NCBI GenBank assembly: GCA_001464585.1
Contig: LNFF01000019.1
Location: 1-64,000, forward strand
Direction: 5' to 3'
DNA length: 64,000 bases
DNA from: Gammaproteobacteria bacterium Ga0077554
GTDB taxonomy: Bacteria; Pseudomonadota; Gammaproteobacteria; Ga0077554; Ga007554
Notes under the pieces: model-generated
What the model saw: only the letters and a program-made list of their open reading frames with translations
The model's database searches: none
What the model was told of the DNA's origin: nothing
Program-made: the position numbers and the translations under genes
Shown: positions 19,036 to 28,889 of the stretch, piece by piece
Layout of the letters: each line of letters begins with the position of its first letter
Numbering within the stretch: the stretch's first letter is position 1

Positions 19036-19450
19036 TATTACTTTCCTTCATGGGTGGGGCGGACTGCAAACTACGTAGTGTGGCAGGCCAGCCCAGATGA
19101 CGGCTCTGACGTCGCATTGATTGATATAAAAAAGCTGCCAGAACAAGATTAGCTATAACACCTAGCAAAATAGCCAAACTCGTCATAAGACCCAAGTATA
19201 TCAGCCAGAGTATGACGGCACTGAGCAGGCCCAACCATGCAGTAACCAAAAGTAGCCCGATTGCTACACCACTAATTACCATTGATACTAAACTTTTACC
19301 TGCCTGCTGAGTCTCTAATGCTACCAACTGGACGCGATCATGTACCAAACCCCGGAACTCCAGCCATAACGCCTTGGCTTCATTCAACAGTGTGGAACCC
19401 TCACCTACAGGTTCCTGCGCAGTCGCTATATCTGGAACAGGACGCGTCAT
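19022..19450 (-). CDS. YqjE-like phage-holin-family membrane protein
   Basis: The 142-residue protein begins with an amphipathic region (LLNEAKALWLEFRGLVHDRV) and carries two adjacent membrane helices at about residues 53-105 (LVSMVISGVAIGLLLVTAWL and LAILLGVIANLVLAAFLYQ). This is the plan of the Holin-X/YqjE family, chromosomal inner-membrane proteins unrelated to phage lysis. The DUF883 gene precedes it by seven bases and the YqjK-like gene overlaps its end. In Escherichia coli the equivalent genes are stationary-phase induced; no such control can be read here. Confidence 0.8.
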   Translation of the reverse strand: MTRPVPDIATAQEPVGEGSTLLNEAKALWLEFRGLVHDRVQLVALETQQAGKSLVSMVISGVAIGLLLVTAWLGLLSAVILWLIYLGLMTSLAILLGVIANLVLAAFLYQSMRRQSRHLGWPATLRSLQSAPPMKESNNDNP

Positions 19451-19457
19451 GATAACC

Positions 19458-19811
19458 TCAGCGAGAGCTAACTAAACGGCTCAGCAAAAACCCGACAGCC
19501 ACGGCTATCCCTATGGATGTGAGCGGATTTTCACGTACATAATCCCGTGAAGCTTCAGTGGCGCGGGCTTGCGCTTCTTTCAATTGCTCTCCTTTTTCGC
19601 CTAGCGTTTCTGCAGCACTTGCCGCAACGCCAGCTAATTTATCTACTACGTTATGCGCACTGGCAGCAACACGATCAACGGCAGGACGGGCTGCTTCGGA
19701 CGCTTTATCAATCGCATGATGCACTCCACTGGTGGCGTTATCGATATTGTTAGCCACGTTCTTTCCCATTGCAGCAGGATTTGATGACAAATTACTGGTA
19801 GTTGTTTCCAT
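19458..19811 (-). CDS. DUF883 (YqjD/ElaB-like) membrane-anchored protein
   Basis: A 117-residue protein with a long Ala-rich amphipathic helical part (VDRVAASAHNVVDKLAGVAA, GEKGEQLKEAQARATEASR) and one C-terminal membrane helix (PLTSIGIAVAVGFLLSRLV). This is the DUF883 architecture of YqjD, ElaB and YgaM, which bind ribosomes and tether them to the inner membrane in stationary phase in Escherichia coli. The ribosome-binding site is good (AAGGAG before the ATG). It lies between the 25-residue peptide gene and the YqjE-like gene in one same-strand cluster. Confidence 0.85.
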   Translation of the reverse strand: METTTSNLSSNPAAMGKNVANNIDNATSGVHHAIDKASEAARPAVDRVAASAHNVVDKLAGVAASAAETLGEKGEQLKEAQARATEASRDYVRENPLTSIGIAVAVGFLLSRLVSSR

Positions 19812-19885
19812 GGTATTCTCCTTAAAAATTATTAAATCAATCTGGATCGATATTAATCCTGCACATCATTTATATTTAACCAATA

Positions 19886-19963
19886 TTAATTAAAAAATAT
19901 ATAAATAATAACTAAAATGATTACGGGAACGCCAAGAAGCCACCCAATCAAATATTTACCCAT
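19886..19963 (-). CDS. 25-residue single-helix membrane peptide
   Basis: A very short gene begins ATG at 19963 and stops TAA at 19886-19888. It encodes MGKYLIGWLLGVP, then an Ile/Val-rich stretch and IYIFFN. Nearly all of it is one transmembrane helix with a single basic residue at the N-terminus, giving an N-in topology. AAGGATG lies about eight bases before the start. It precedes the DUF883 gene by 74 bases on the same strand. I recall very similar tiny peptides next to envelope-stress genes in other Proteobacteria, but no function is known to me. Confidence 0.65.
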   Translation of the reverse strand: MGKYLIGWLLGVPVIILVIIYIFFN

Positions 19964-20543
19964 TTCAATCATCCTTTACTTAAAGGGGGTTGCTCGGATG
20001 TATACGTTACCTATGAAAAAGGCTATCGTACACCTATAACTTTCCCACTCTTGAAGACTATCAAGGCAAATGGATAAAGCTTGATTTCAGTGTAGTTATC
20101 GAGCATTCAAAAGTCCGTACGCTGACGCACATATAATATAAAAATTGGCTATCCTGCTTAAGAGCCAGGTTAGCATATTAATCGGGCCAGAGCGGCACAT
20201 CGCGCCGACAAAACACGTGGAGGCTCCCTTTGTAGCGAAGCGAAATACGGCGCTGCGCAAGACCGATGTGGCAAGGGTGCATATTGCCTACGGGTTAGCG
20301 TGGTCATGAGTGAGTTCATATGCCCTGGGTGAGCCGACGACGTACCCGATGCAGCACCTATAGAAGTGCAGAATTAAGTTACGGGTTTTTAGAAATGACT
20401 GTCAGACTTACGTTTAACCGGGCTTCTTAATCAGAGCGTTGGTGGGCGTACCGTTTAGCAAAGGTAGGCTGATAAATCCGGCCTCCGCCTTGAGGGTGCC
20501 GACATAAGAAAAGATAACTATATAAAAAATATAGTATAAAAAA
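19964..20543. other. 580-base stretch without a recognised gene
   Basis: It lies between the 25-residue peptide gene and tRNA-Asn. No open frame with a credible start, no known RNA and no repeat shared with the rest of the window was seen. Its base composition is mixed. It may hold the promoter of the yqj-like cluster at the left and debris of older insertions in the middle. Confidence 0.5.
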
Positions 20544-20619
<76 letters not shown>

Positions 20620-20800
20620 ATAAGGATAGAAGGTGGACGCGTATAGTACTTGCAGGGCACCCTTGCGGTCAATAGCGGGCGCTTCTATAAATTTCGTTGT
20701 GGCTGGGCTCGGCTTGCCCCCTGCCCAGCGGGCGCAATAACTACGACCTTAATTATGTTAAAATATCCATTTTGGTAAATTTAAGTTAATAAAGGATACC

Positions 20801-21679
20801 ATGCCGTCCAGCGACACGTTGCAACGCTTCATTTTTGAAGAAGCGCCAATCCGGGGGGAAATTGTGCGGCTCGACGCCACCTGGCGAGCCGTGCTGGAGC
20901 GCCGCGACTACCCCCCCGTGCTGCGCGACCTGCTGGGGGAGATGATGGCCGCAGCGGCCTTACTGTCGGCCACGCTCAAATTTGATGGCGCGATGATCAT
21001 GCAGATTCAGGGTGACGGGCCGGTCAGCCTGCTGGTGGTGGAATGCACCAGCGAACGCACCTTGCGCGCGCTCGCCCAATGGAGCGAAGGCGTGCAGCCC
21101 GCGCCGCTCGCCGAATTGCTGGGGGACGGCAAGCTCGTCATCACGATTGACCCGAAACATAACAAAGAACGCTATCAGGGCATTGTCAGCCTGGAGGGTG
21201 GGACCATTGCAGAAGTGCTACAACATTATCTGACCCATTCCGAACAACTCGACACCCGCTTGTGGCTGGCGGCTAACGACCAGTACGCGGCGGGAATGTT
21301 GTTACAACGTCTGCCTCACGATAGCGACGAGGACGCCTGGCCGAGGGTTGCGCACCTGGGCGCGACGATTACACATCATGAGCTGTTAGAACTTCCCGCA
21401 GAAGAAATTATTCATCGCCTGTATCACGAAGAAGATGTGCGGTTGTTTGACGGCGAGCCAGTCAGCTTCCGTTGTTCGTGTTCGCGCGAGCGTGTTGCGG
21501 GTGTGCTGCGCATGCTCGGCCATGATGAGGTTCAGGGCATTCTGCGCGAACAGGGTACAGTGAGCGTGAATTGCGAATTCTGCGGCAAACATTATACGCT
21601 GGATCCGATTGACGCCGAGGTGATCTTCGCAGCTTTTGGCGAACTCTCGGGCACGGCACCGTCCGCAGTTAAACATTAA
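20801..21679 (+). CDS. hslO: redox-regulated chaperone Hsp33
   Basis: The 292-residue protein is a holdase activated by oxidation. The four zinc-binding cysteines form the CxC/CxxC pattern at Cys225, Cys227, Cys258 and Cys261 (RCSCSRERV and NCEFCGKHY). Under hypochlorous acid or peroxide-plus-heat stress these form disulfides, the zinc is lost and the protein binds unfolding clients. The N-terminal domain is intact ([20 protein letters not shown]). AAAGGA lies eight bases before the ATG. queF follows after 17 bases in the same direction. Confidence 0.96.
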   Translation: MPSSDTLQRFIFEEAPIRGEIVRLDATWRAVLERRDYPPVLRDLLGEMMAAAALLSATLKFDGAMIMQIQGDGPVSLLVVECTSERTLRALAQWSEGVQPAPLAELLGDGKLVITIDPKHNKERYQGIVSLEGGTIAEVLQHYLTHSEQLDTRLWLAANDQYAAGMLLQRLPHDSDEDAWPRVAHLGATITHHELLELPAEEIIHRLYHEEDVRLFDGEPVSFRCSCSRERVAGVLRMLGHDEVQGILREQGTVSVNCEFCGKHYTLDPIDAEVIFAAFGELSGTAPSAVKH

Positions 21680-21696
21680 ATCGATTGGAATTTATC

Positions 21697-22086
21697 ATGA
21701 CTACCCAAGCCACCAAGCAGCTTGAAACATTTGACAACCCGAGAGTGGATCGCGACTACACCATTCATATCAGTGTTCCTGAATTTACCTGCCTGTGCCC
21801 CAAAACCGGCCAGCCGGATTTTGCAGTCATTGAAATTGCGTATGTGCCGCATCTGCGCTGCGTGGAACTTAAGTCGCTGAAGCTTTACATCTGGTCATAC
21901 CGCAACGAAGGTGCTTTTCACGAAGCGGTGACGAATCGCATTCTCGATGATCTGGTGCAGGCATGTGATCCGCATTTTATGCGGATCACCGCTAAATTCA
22001 ATGTGCGCGGTGGTGTTTATACTAACGTGGTGGCAGAACATCGCAACGCTGCCTGGGCGCCGCCTGCACCAGTGACGCTGCCGTGA
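21697..22086 (+). CDS. queF: 7-cyano-7-deazaguanine reductase, unimodular QueF
   Basis: QueF reduces preQ0 to preQ1 with NADPH in queuosine biosynthesis. This 129-residue form is the single-domain, Bacillus-like type, not the two-domain enzyme of Escherichia coli. Visible are the nucleophilic Cys34 and the acid Asp41 in [16 protein letters not shown] and the QueF motif [20 protein letters not shown] with its substrate-binding glutamate. I start at ATG 21697; an upstream in-frame TTG adds only four residues. The stop overlaps the start of the kinase gene. No other queuosine gene lies in the window. Confidence 0.95.
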   Translation: MTTQATKQLETFDNPRVDRDYTIHISVPEFTCLCPKTGQPDFAVIEIAYVPHLRCVELKSLKLYIWSYRNEGAFHEAVTNRILDDLVQACDPHFMRITAKFNVRGGVYTNVVAEHRNAAWAPPAPVTLP

Positions 22087-23384
22087 CTGACCTTTATCTT
22101 GGCATTGATCTGGGCACCTCAGGTTGCCGCATCATTGCCATAGATAACAACAGTACAATACACGGACAAAGTAGCCGCGCCCTGCCCGCACCGTTACGCA
22201 ATGGCGACGCAGTAGAACAAGATCCACAGTTGTGGTGGACAGCGACCCAGGAAGCCCTGCATGACCTGTTGAACTCCCTCCCAGACGATGGCGCGCAACA
22301 GGTACGCGCCATCGCCGTGGATGGCACCTCTGCCACGCTGCTGCTGACTGACGATGCCGGCCACCCACTCTGCCCCGCGTTGATGTACCACGATGCACGC
22401 AGCGCCCAACAAGCAGCGCAGATCAAAAGCGCCGCATCTCCTGAAAGTGGCGCGCACGGCGCGACCTCAGCGCTGGCAAAACTGCTTTATCTGCACCAGC
22501 AATCTGATAAGGCGCAGCCAGAGATTGCACACGCACGACATGCCGTGCATCAAGCCGACTGGATTATGGGCCAGCTCAGTGGCCACTTCGGCATAAGCGA
22601 TGAAAATAACGCGCTGAAACTCGGTTATGACGCCGTAAAACGCGAATGGCCGGCGTGGCTGGATAAACTCGGCATCAACAAAAAACTCTTACCGGAGGTA
22701 TTACCGCCCGGCACACCGATCGGCACTATTACCGCCCAGATTCAACGTGAGTTTGGCCTGTCACCAGACACGCGCGTGGTCACCGGCACTACTGACAGCA
22801 CAGCGGCTTTTCTTGCAACAGGCGCGCACAGTGCTGGTCAAGCGGTAACGTCATTAGGCTCAACGCTGGTGATTAAAATCATTTCACCAAAACCCATTTT
22901 CGCACCCACCTATGGAATATACAGCCATCGTCTTGGTGACCTATGGCTGGCAGGCGGCGCATCAAACAGCGGTGGCGCGGTATTGCTGAAATACTTCACG
23001 CAAGACCAGCTTACCGCCATGACACCGCAGCTACAGCCTGCGCAAGCCACTGGCCTGGATTATTACCCGCTACTGGCGCCGGGCGAACGCTTCCCGGTGT
23101 GTGACGCCACATTTGTGCCGCGCTTAACCCCACGCCCTGCCGATGATCTGCAATTTTTCCAGGGCATGCTGGAAGGTATTGCGCGTATTGAACAACAAGG
23201 CTATCAACGGCTGGCTGAACTGGGCGCACCCTACCCGACTGCGGTATACACCGCAGGCAGCGGCGCACGCAACAGGGCCTGGCAAGAAATCCGGCAGCGC
23301 ATGCTTAATGTGCCGATACACGACGCCAAACAGCAAGATGCCGCCTATGGTGCAGCGTTGCTGGCGAAGGGATTATTCAAGTAG
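22083..23384 (+). CDS. FGGY-family sugar kinase, short D-ribulokinase/xylulokinase-like
   Basis: The 433-residue kinase has the FGGY phosphate-1 motif at the N-terminus ([18 protein letters not shown]), the second half starting [18 protein letters not shown], and an adenosine-binding segment [20 protein letters not shown] near the end. At 433 residues it is shorter than true xylulokinases (about 480-500) and resembles the compact cyanobacterial/plant group reported to phosphorylate D-ribulose. The substrate is an inference. Its GTG start overlaps the queF stop by four bases, indicating coupled translation with an unrelated pathway. No pentose transporter or isomerase is nearby. Confidence 0.85.
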   Translation: MTDLYLGIDLGTSGCRIIAIDNNSTIHGQSSRALPAPLRNGDAVEQDPQLWWTATQEALHDLLNSLPDDGAQQVRAIAVDGTSATLLLTDDAGHPLCPALMYHDARSAQQAAQIKSAASPESGAHGATSALAKLLYLHQQSDKAQPEIAHARHAVHQADWIMGQLSGHFGISDENNALKLGYDAVKREWPAWLDKLGINKKLLPEVLPPGTPIGTITAQIQREFGLSPDTRVVTGTTDSTAAFLATGAHSAGQAVTSLGSTLVIKIISPKPIFAPTYGIYSHRLGDLWLAGGASNSGGAVLLKYFTQDQLTAMTPQLQPAQATGLDYYPLLAPGERFPVCDATFVPRLTPRPADDLQFFQGMLEGIARIEQQGYQRLAELGAPYPTAVYTAGSGARNRAWQEIRQRMLNVPIHDAKQQDAAYGAALLAKGLFK

Positions 23385-23483
23385 CTGATATTAGATACAA
23401 CGTCCACGTTACCAAACTCATATAACTATCTCCACTACCCCTTGATCGCCGTTCACCCGAAGTTGATCTCCCTCTTTAACTGC

Positions 23484-23930
23484 AGTGAATACTCCACCGG
23501 CTAAAGCCGGTGGCTTCGGATTACGGCTTAAAGCCGGATTTCATCGACTCTTCGCGTCGATTACAGGACGCGGAAATCATCATCGGGCTCTTCCGGGTTC
23601 TGATCTTTGATATATTCCTTCCATACTTCGTCCGTCACATTCCCACTCGATGCAACCCAATAGCCCCTCGCCCACAAGCGCTGCCCCCAGCATCTCTTCC
23701 TCCCTCGATACCGATATTTGCGGCGGTATACCTCTCAGCAGATGCACATGATCCCGGTTGACCGAACCCGCATGGATCGTCATTTCCTGGCTGCGCCAAT
23801 CTCTCGCAACAGCGCTACCCATACCAGATGATACTTACAATCCCATATCGTATGGCTGCCACGCTTGTAATCTTTCCTCCCCCATTCTAATCCGCCCCCC
23901 TACCCATGTCGCCTAAAGGCGAGGAATTTG
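23484..23930 (-). mobile_element. IS200-like element remnant, copy 2 (both ends, internal deletions)
   Basis: On the minus strand, reading from about 23895, come DYKRGSHTIWDCKYHLVWV (Y1 transposase N-terminus), a deletion, then SQEMTIHAGSVNRDHVHLL with the HUH metal-binding motif (His-Val-His), and GIPPQISVS. A second deletion removes the region with the catalytic tyrosine, and the C-terminus NPEEPDDDFRVL-stop follows. The right-end palindrome at 23494-23513 is identical to that of copy 1. Left-end foldbacks lie near 23905-23950. It is inactive. Confidence 0.8.
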
Positions 23931-23984
23931 CGGATCCCCTATCGGGGACTTTAAAAACTCATCCGATGCACAGAGTAGTTGCCA

Positions 23985-24024
23985 TAAAAAACGGGCTGAA
24001 TGTATTGTTACACATTCAGCCCGT
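23985..24024 (-). terminator. Rho-independent terminator of lon
   Basis: On the minus strand, 25 bases after the lon stop, ACGGGCTGAATGT (24024-24012) pairs with ACATTCAGCCCGT (24003-23991) around an eight-base loop, directly followed by six T residues (23990-23985). Confidence 0.9.
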
Positions 24025-24048
24025 CAGTTAATGACAGCACTAAAAATT

Positions 24049-26484
24049 CTAGTGTGGCAATAACAGGTTATCCTTGGCAACCTTGGCAGCCTCTGCCGTA
24101 GCTTCTTTACCGGCGACGGGCGCCGGCACCAAGGGTTCAGGCATATGCTGCAATGCCACCTGTAATACTTCATCAATCCACTTCACAGAACGTATATCAA
24201 GATGTTGTTTGATATTTTTGGGAATATCAGCAAGATCACGCATATTTTCTTCAGGAATCAACACCACGGTGATACCACCACGGTGTGCCGCCAGCAGTTT
24301 TTCCTTTAAACCACCAATTGGGAGTACTTCACCACGCAAGGTTATCTCACCCGTCATTGCGACATTGGCCCGCACCGGGATGTTGGTCAGCGCCGAAACT
24401 AATGCGGTGCACATGCCCACACCTGCGCTCGGGCCGTCTTTGGGAATCGCGCCTTCGGGCACATGAATATGAATATCATGTTTTTGATAAAACTCCTGCT
24501 CAATTCCTAATACCCCGGCACGGCTGCGCACCACGGTCATGGCGGCCTGCACTGACTCCTGCATGACCTCACCCAACTGTCCGGTAATAGTAAGCTTACC
24601 TTTCCCTGGCACCACGGCCGCTTCGATGGTCAGCAGATCACCGCCCACTTCGGTCCACGCCAGACCAGTGACTTGCCCTACCTGGTCATGTTCTTCGGCA
24701 CGCCCATAACGGAAGCGATGCACGCCCAGATATTTCTCAAGATTCCGCTGTGTTATCGTCACCTTTTTATCGGTAGGTTTGAGCAATACTTCCTTGACGA
24801 CCTTGCGGCAAATTTTCGCCAGGTCACGTTCGAGACTGCGCACGCCCGCTTCACGGGTGTAATAACGGATGATGTCGCGCACCGCTGATTCAGCAAGCAC
24901 GATCTCCTCTTCCTGAAGGCCATTGGCTTTAATCTGCTTGGGCACCAGATAACGCATGGCAATATTAAGTTTCTCGTCTTCGGTATAACCCGGAATACGG
25001 ATGACTTCCATGCGATCCAGCAACGGCCCGGGAATATTCAGGCTGTTGGCGGTTGCAATAAACATGATCTCCGACAAATCATAATCCACTTCCAGATAAT
25101 GATCGTTGAACGTATGATTCTGTTCGGGGTCAAGCACTTCGAGTAATGCGGAAGCCGGATCTCCGCGAAAATCCATCGACATCTTGTCAATTTCATCGAG
25201 CAGGAAAAGCGGATTACGCGTTTCGATCTTGGCAAGGTTCTGTACTATCCTGCCCGGCAATGAACCAATATAGGTGCGCCGATGGCCGCGAATTTCGGCC
25301 TCATCACGCACACCGCCCAATGACATGCGCACAAACTTGCGGTTTGTAGCGCGCGCAATAGAACGCCCCAGCGAGGTTTTACCGACGCCCGGCGGCCCTA
25401 CCAGGCACAACACTGGCCCCTTGGATTTGGTGACGCGCTGTTGCACGGCAAGGTACTCAAGAATACGTTCCTTAACTTTTTCCAGGCCGTAATGATCTTC
25501 TTCAAGCACCTGCTCAGCCAGCGCCAGGTCATGCTTGAGTTTGGTGCGTTTCTTCCATGGCACATTGACCATCCAGTCAATATAGTTACGTACCACAGTT
25601 GCTTCAGCGGACATCGGCGACATCATTTTCAGCTTGTTTAATTCAGCGCGCACTTTGGTGCGGGCTTCTTTGGACATGCCGGCTTTTTCAACTTTTGCTG
25701 TCAGCTCTTCGAGTTCATTCGGCACATCATCCATTTCACCTAATTCTTTCTGGATGGCCTTCATCTGCTCGTTGAGGTAATACTCACGCTGATTTTTTTC
25801 CATCTGGCGCTTGACGCGGCCACGCACGCGCTTTTCGACCTGCAACAGATCAATTTCGGATTCCATGACCGCCATCAGGCGTTCCATGCGGGCGCGGATA
25901 TCCACCAACTCCAGAATATTCTGTTTCTCTGAAATCTTCAGCGACATGTGCGCCGCAATGGTGTCGGCCAACCGACCGGCATCATCAATGCTGGCCAGGG
26001 AAGACAAAATTTCCGGTGGAATTTTGCTATTAAGCTTTACATACTGATCAAACTGGTTGAGCAACGAACGTGATAATACTTCTGATTCACGTTCCTCAAG
26101 CAGTGGGGAATTCTGCACGGCGATTTGCGCGGAAAAATAATCCCGTGCGCCGAGAAAGTTGAGGATGTTGGCACGCGTGGTGCCTTCTACCAGCACTTTC
26201 ACCGTACCATCCGGCAACTTCAACAATTGCAGGATACTGGAAAGCGTTCCGATGCGGTAAATATCATCTTCCAGGGGGTCATCCAGGGAAGCGCTTTTCT
26301 GCGCGACCAGGAGAATCTGCTTGTTGCCTTCCATTGCGGCGTCGAGCGCCTTGATGGATTTTTCACGGCCTACAAAAAGAGGAATCACCATATGCGGGTA
26401 GACCACTACATCGCGCAATGGCAGGACGGGGGTTACCATTAACTGATTGGCGATGACTTCTGATGTTTTATCATTCTGATCCAT
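24049..26484 (-). CDS. lon: ATP-dependent protease Lon
   Basis: Lon degrades misfolded and short-lived regulatory proteins. The 811-residue protein has the N-terminal substrate-binding domain ([20 protein letters not shown]), an AAA+ module with Walker [16 protein letters not shown] and Walker [11 protein letters not shown], and a C-terminal peptidase domain with catalytic Ser in [10 protein letters not shown] and Lys in [15 protein letters not shown] start at ATG 26484, with GAGGTG eight bases upstream; the longer ATG at 26499 lies before that site. It follows clpX by about 400 bases and ends in a clear terminator. A heat-shock promoter was not identified with confidence. Confidence 0.96.
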   Translation of the reverse strand: MDQNDKTSEVIANQLMVTPVLPLRDVVVYPHMVIPLFVGREKSIKALDAAMEGNKQILLVAQKSASLDDPLEDDIYRIGTLSSILQLLKLPDGTVKVLVEGTTRANILNFLGARDYFSAQIAVQNSPLLEERESEVLSRSLLNQFDQYVKLNSKIPPEILSSLASIDDAGRLADTIAAHMSLKISEKQNILELVDIRARMERLMAVMESEIDLLQVEKRVRGRVKRQMEKNQREYYLNEQMKAIQKELGEMDDVPNELEELTAKVEKAGMSKEARTKVRAELNKLKMMSPMSAEATVVRNYIDWMVNVPWKKRTKLKHDLALAEQVLEEDHYGLEKVKERILEYLAVQQRVTKSKGPVLCLVGPPGVGKTSLGRSIARATNRKFVRMSLGGVRDEAEIRGHRRTYIGSLPGRIVQNLAKIETRNPLFLLDEIDKMSMDFRGDPASALLEVLDPEQNHTFNDHYLEVDYDLSEIMFIATANSLNIPGPLLDRMEVIRIPGYTEDEKLNIAMRYLVPKQIKANGLQEEEIVLAESAVRDIIRYYTREAGVRSLERDLAKICRKVVKEVLLKPTDKKVTITQRNLEKYLGVHRFRYGRAEEHDQVGQVTGLAWTEVGGDLLTIEAAVVPGKGKLTITGQLGEVMQESVQAAMTVVRSRAGVLGIEQEFYQKHDIHIHVPEGAIPKDGPSAGVGMCTALVSALTNIPVRANVAMTGEITLRGEVLPIGGLKEKLLAAHRGGITVVLIPEENMRDLADIPKNIKQHLDIRSVKWIDEVLQVALQHMPEPLVPAPVAGKEATAEAAKVAKDNLLLPH

Positions 26485-26887
26485 TAGAGGGCACCTCATT
26501 GTAGGCTAAAAAGAATTTTCTAATACTGATGTCAGGTTTAATCTAAAAACGGTCATTGAAAATAGTGGCGCACCTTGCTTTATCATGCAATACATATGCC
26601 CAATAAGGCCGTGACTGATGCAGGGATAATCTGGGAGGAAATCAGTTCAAAATGAAGTCTTCGATCAATCGAGAAGAATAGCTGCCGCTATTTAACGGGA
26701 AGGAGCGAACAATTCAGTCAAAACGACTCTTCCGTAGGAAATTAGCCTGTAAATCAGTCAGGCTCCAAATGACCTTAAACTTTAATGTGGGCGGGGACAC
26801 AAAACTTCAAGTTAGTAATCAGCCACACCGCCAAATAAATGGCTTAAACATTGCCAAGCCGTCGTGGCCTGATTGGGAGAGACGCGC
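26485..26887. other. lon-clpX intergenic region, about 400 bases
   Basis: No gene was found. The part next to lon must hold its promoter on the minus strand; no convincing sigma-32 or sigma-70 match could be fixed by eye. The remainder shows no clear stem-loop terminator after clpX, so read-through from clpX into lon is possible. Confidence 0.5.
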
Positions 26888-28174
26888 TTATTCGCCCGCC
26901 GCCGCACGTGGGTATTCCGCATCCTGATATACCATAATCGGGGCAGACTCACCGCGAATCACTCCGGCATCCACGATGACTTTAGCGACATTTTCCAGCG
27001 AAGGAAGGTCGTACATGGTTTCGAGTAACACATGCTCAAGTATCGAACGCAGGCCACGGGCTCCAGTCTTGCGATCCATGGCTTTACGGGAAATGGCGCG
27101 CAACGCGTCTTCACGAAATTCAATGTCACTCCCCTCCATTTCAAACAGTTTGGTGTATTGTTTGGTGATGGCATTTTTGGGTTCGGTGAGAATGCGCACC
27201 AACTGCTCTTCATCAAGCTCTTCAAGCGTGGCTATCACGGGCAGACGGCCGACAAACTCGGGAATCAATCCATATTTAATCAGGTCTTCCGGCTCCACCG
27301 CACTCAGTAATTCACCAATATTCTTTTTGTCATTTTTGCTTTTCACTTCGGCAGAAAAACCGATGCCGCCCTGTTCAGAACGGGCGCGCACCACTTTATC
27401 GAGACCGGAAAATGCGCCGCCGCAAATAAACAGGATGTTGGCGGTATTTACTTGCAAAAACTCCTGTTGTGGATGCTTGCGGCCCCCTTGTGGTGGCACC
27501 GAGGCAATGGTGCCTTCAATCAGTTTCAGCAAGGCCTGCTGCACGCCTTCGCCTGATACGTCACGCGTAATCGAGGGGTTGTCTGACTTGCGGGAAATTT
27601 TGTCAATTTCATCAATGTAGACAATGCCGGTCTGCGCCTTTTCAACATCATAGTCACACTTCTGCAACAGTTTTTGAATGATGTTTTCTACATCTTCGCC
27701 CACGTAACCCGCTTCGGTAAGCGTAGTGGCATCGGCAATCGTGAACGGCACATTCAACAGGCGCGCTAAGGTCTCGGCCAGCAGTGTTTTGCCGGAGCCG
27801 GTGGGGCCAATCAACAGGATATTGCTTTTGGAAAGCTCAACATCGCCGCTCTTTTTCGGGCCGACGTTAAGGCGTTTGTAGTGATTGTAGACCGCTACGG
27901 AAAGCACTTTTTTAGCGGGCGTCTGGCCAATCACATAATCATCAAGAATCTGCTTGATTTCGTGCGGCGTAGGCAGCTTGCTGCCTTGCGCTGACGGGGA
28001 TTTCTCCTGCATCTCTTCGCGGATAATGTCATTGCATAGCTCAACACACTCATCGCACACAAAGACTGATGGACCCGCAATCAGTTTGCGTACTTCATGC
28101 TGGCTCTTGCCGCAGAAAGAACAGTATAAAAGCTTCTTTCCGTCGTCGCCAAAACCGTGTCTGTCGTCACTCAT
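26888..28174 (-). CDS. clpX: ATP-dependent Clp protease ATP-binding subunit ClpX
   Basis: The 428-residue AAA+ unfoldase recognises substrates such as ssrA-tagged proteins and feeds them to ClpP. It has the N-terminal C4 zinc-binding domain with Cys18, Cys21, Cys40 and Cys43 ([21 protein letters not shown]), Walker [16 protein letters not shown], Walker [11 protein letters not shown], the ClpP-docking IGF loop (GGIGFSAEV) and the sensor-2 region ([16 protein letters not shown]). It follows clpP by 28 bases in the standard tig-clpP-clpX-lon order. Confidence 0.97.
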   Translation of the reverse strand: MSDDRHGFGDDGKKLLYCSFCGKSQHEVRKLIAGPSVFVCDECVELCNDIIREEMQEKSPSAQGSKLPTPHEIKQILDDYVIGQTPAKKVLSVAVYNHYKRLNVGPKKSGDVELSKSNILLIGPTGSGKTLLAETLARLLNVPFTIADATTLTEAGYVGEDVENIIQKLLQKCDYDVEKAQTGIVYIDEIDKISRKSDNPSITRDVSGEGVQQALLKLIEGTIASVPPQGGRKHPQQEFLQVNTANILFICGGAFSGLDKVVRARSEQGGIGFSAEVKSKNDKKNIGELLSAVEPEDLIKYGLIPEFVGRLPVIATLEELDEEQLVRILTEPKNAITKQYTKLFEMEGSDIEFREDALRAISRKAMDRKTGARGLRSILEHVLLETMYDLPSLENVAKVIVDAGVIRGESAPIMVYQDAEYPRAAAGE

Positions 28175-28202
28175 CGCGCCACCTCAAGATATGTACACGT
28201 GT

Positions 28203-28841
28203 TCAAATCTGCGTCCGTTTCGAAAGAATGGCATCAATCAGCCCATACTCTACTGCGGCTGCCCCATTCATAAAATTATCGCGGTCTGTATCGACGCGGA
28301 TTTTTTCGATGGGCTGCCCCGTGTGCTGAGCCAAAATCCTATTCAACCGTTCCCGCACTTGCAGAATCTCGCGCGCGTGAATATCAAAATCCGAAGCCTG
28401 CCCCTGAAATCCACCTAATGGCTGATGGATCATCATGCGTGAATGTGGCAGACAGTAACGCTTGCCTGCGCTACCCCCCGCTAACAACAGCGCGCCCATA
28501 CTGGCGGCTTGTCCAATGCACATAGTACTGACGTCGGGCTTGATAAATTGCATCGTATCATAAATCGCCATGCCGGCACTGACGGAGCCGCCCGGCGAAT
28601 TAATGTAGAGGTGAATATCCTTATCCGGGTTTTCTGATTCCAAAAAGAGCAACTGCGCCACGACCAGATTGGCCATGTAGTCTTCCACTTGCCCGACCAG
28701 AAAAATGACCCGTTCTTTTAATAAACGCGAATAAATATCATAAGCACGCTCACCCCGTGCGGATTGCTCGACCACCATCGGGACGAGATTCAATGCCGCA
28801 GGGTAAAGCGCACTGTCCTTAATAAGGCTATCGGCCATCAT
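28203..28841 (-). CDS. clpP: ATP-dependent Clp protease proteolytic subunit ClpP
   Basis: The 212-residue serine peptidase has the catalytic triad Ser114 ([11 protein letters not shown]), His139 ([11 protein letters not shown]) and an Asp in DTDRDNFMN. It forms a double-ring barrel that works with ClpX or ClpA. I start at ATG 28841 because AAGGGA lies seven bases upstream; a longer in-frame start at 28880 would add 13 residues overlapping that site. Immediately upstream is tig. Propeptide cleavage, usual in this family, would remove the first residues. Confidence 0.96.
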   Translation of the reverse strand: MMADSLIKDSALYPAALNLVPMVVEQSARGERAYDIYSRLLKERVIFLVGQVEDYMANLVVAQLLFLESENPDKDIHLYINSPGGSVSAGMAIYDTMQFIKPDVSTMCIGQAASMGALLLAGGSAGKRYCLPHSRMMIHQPLGGFQGQASDFDIHAREILQVRERLNRILAQHTGQPIEKIRVDTDRDNFMNGAAAVEYGLIDAILSKRTQI

Positions 28842-28889
28842 CTTGTTTTCCCTTAGTAATATTGGCTGCAATACTGGCAAATCAACAAG

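Noticed and set aside
19022-19450. Reading the holin-family gene as a sign of prophage
   Set aside because: It sits in a yqjD/E/K-like cluster and no other phage gene is present.
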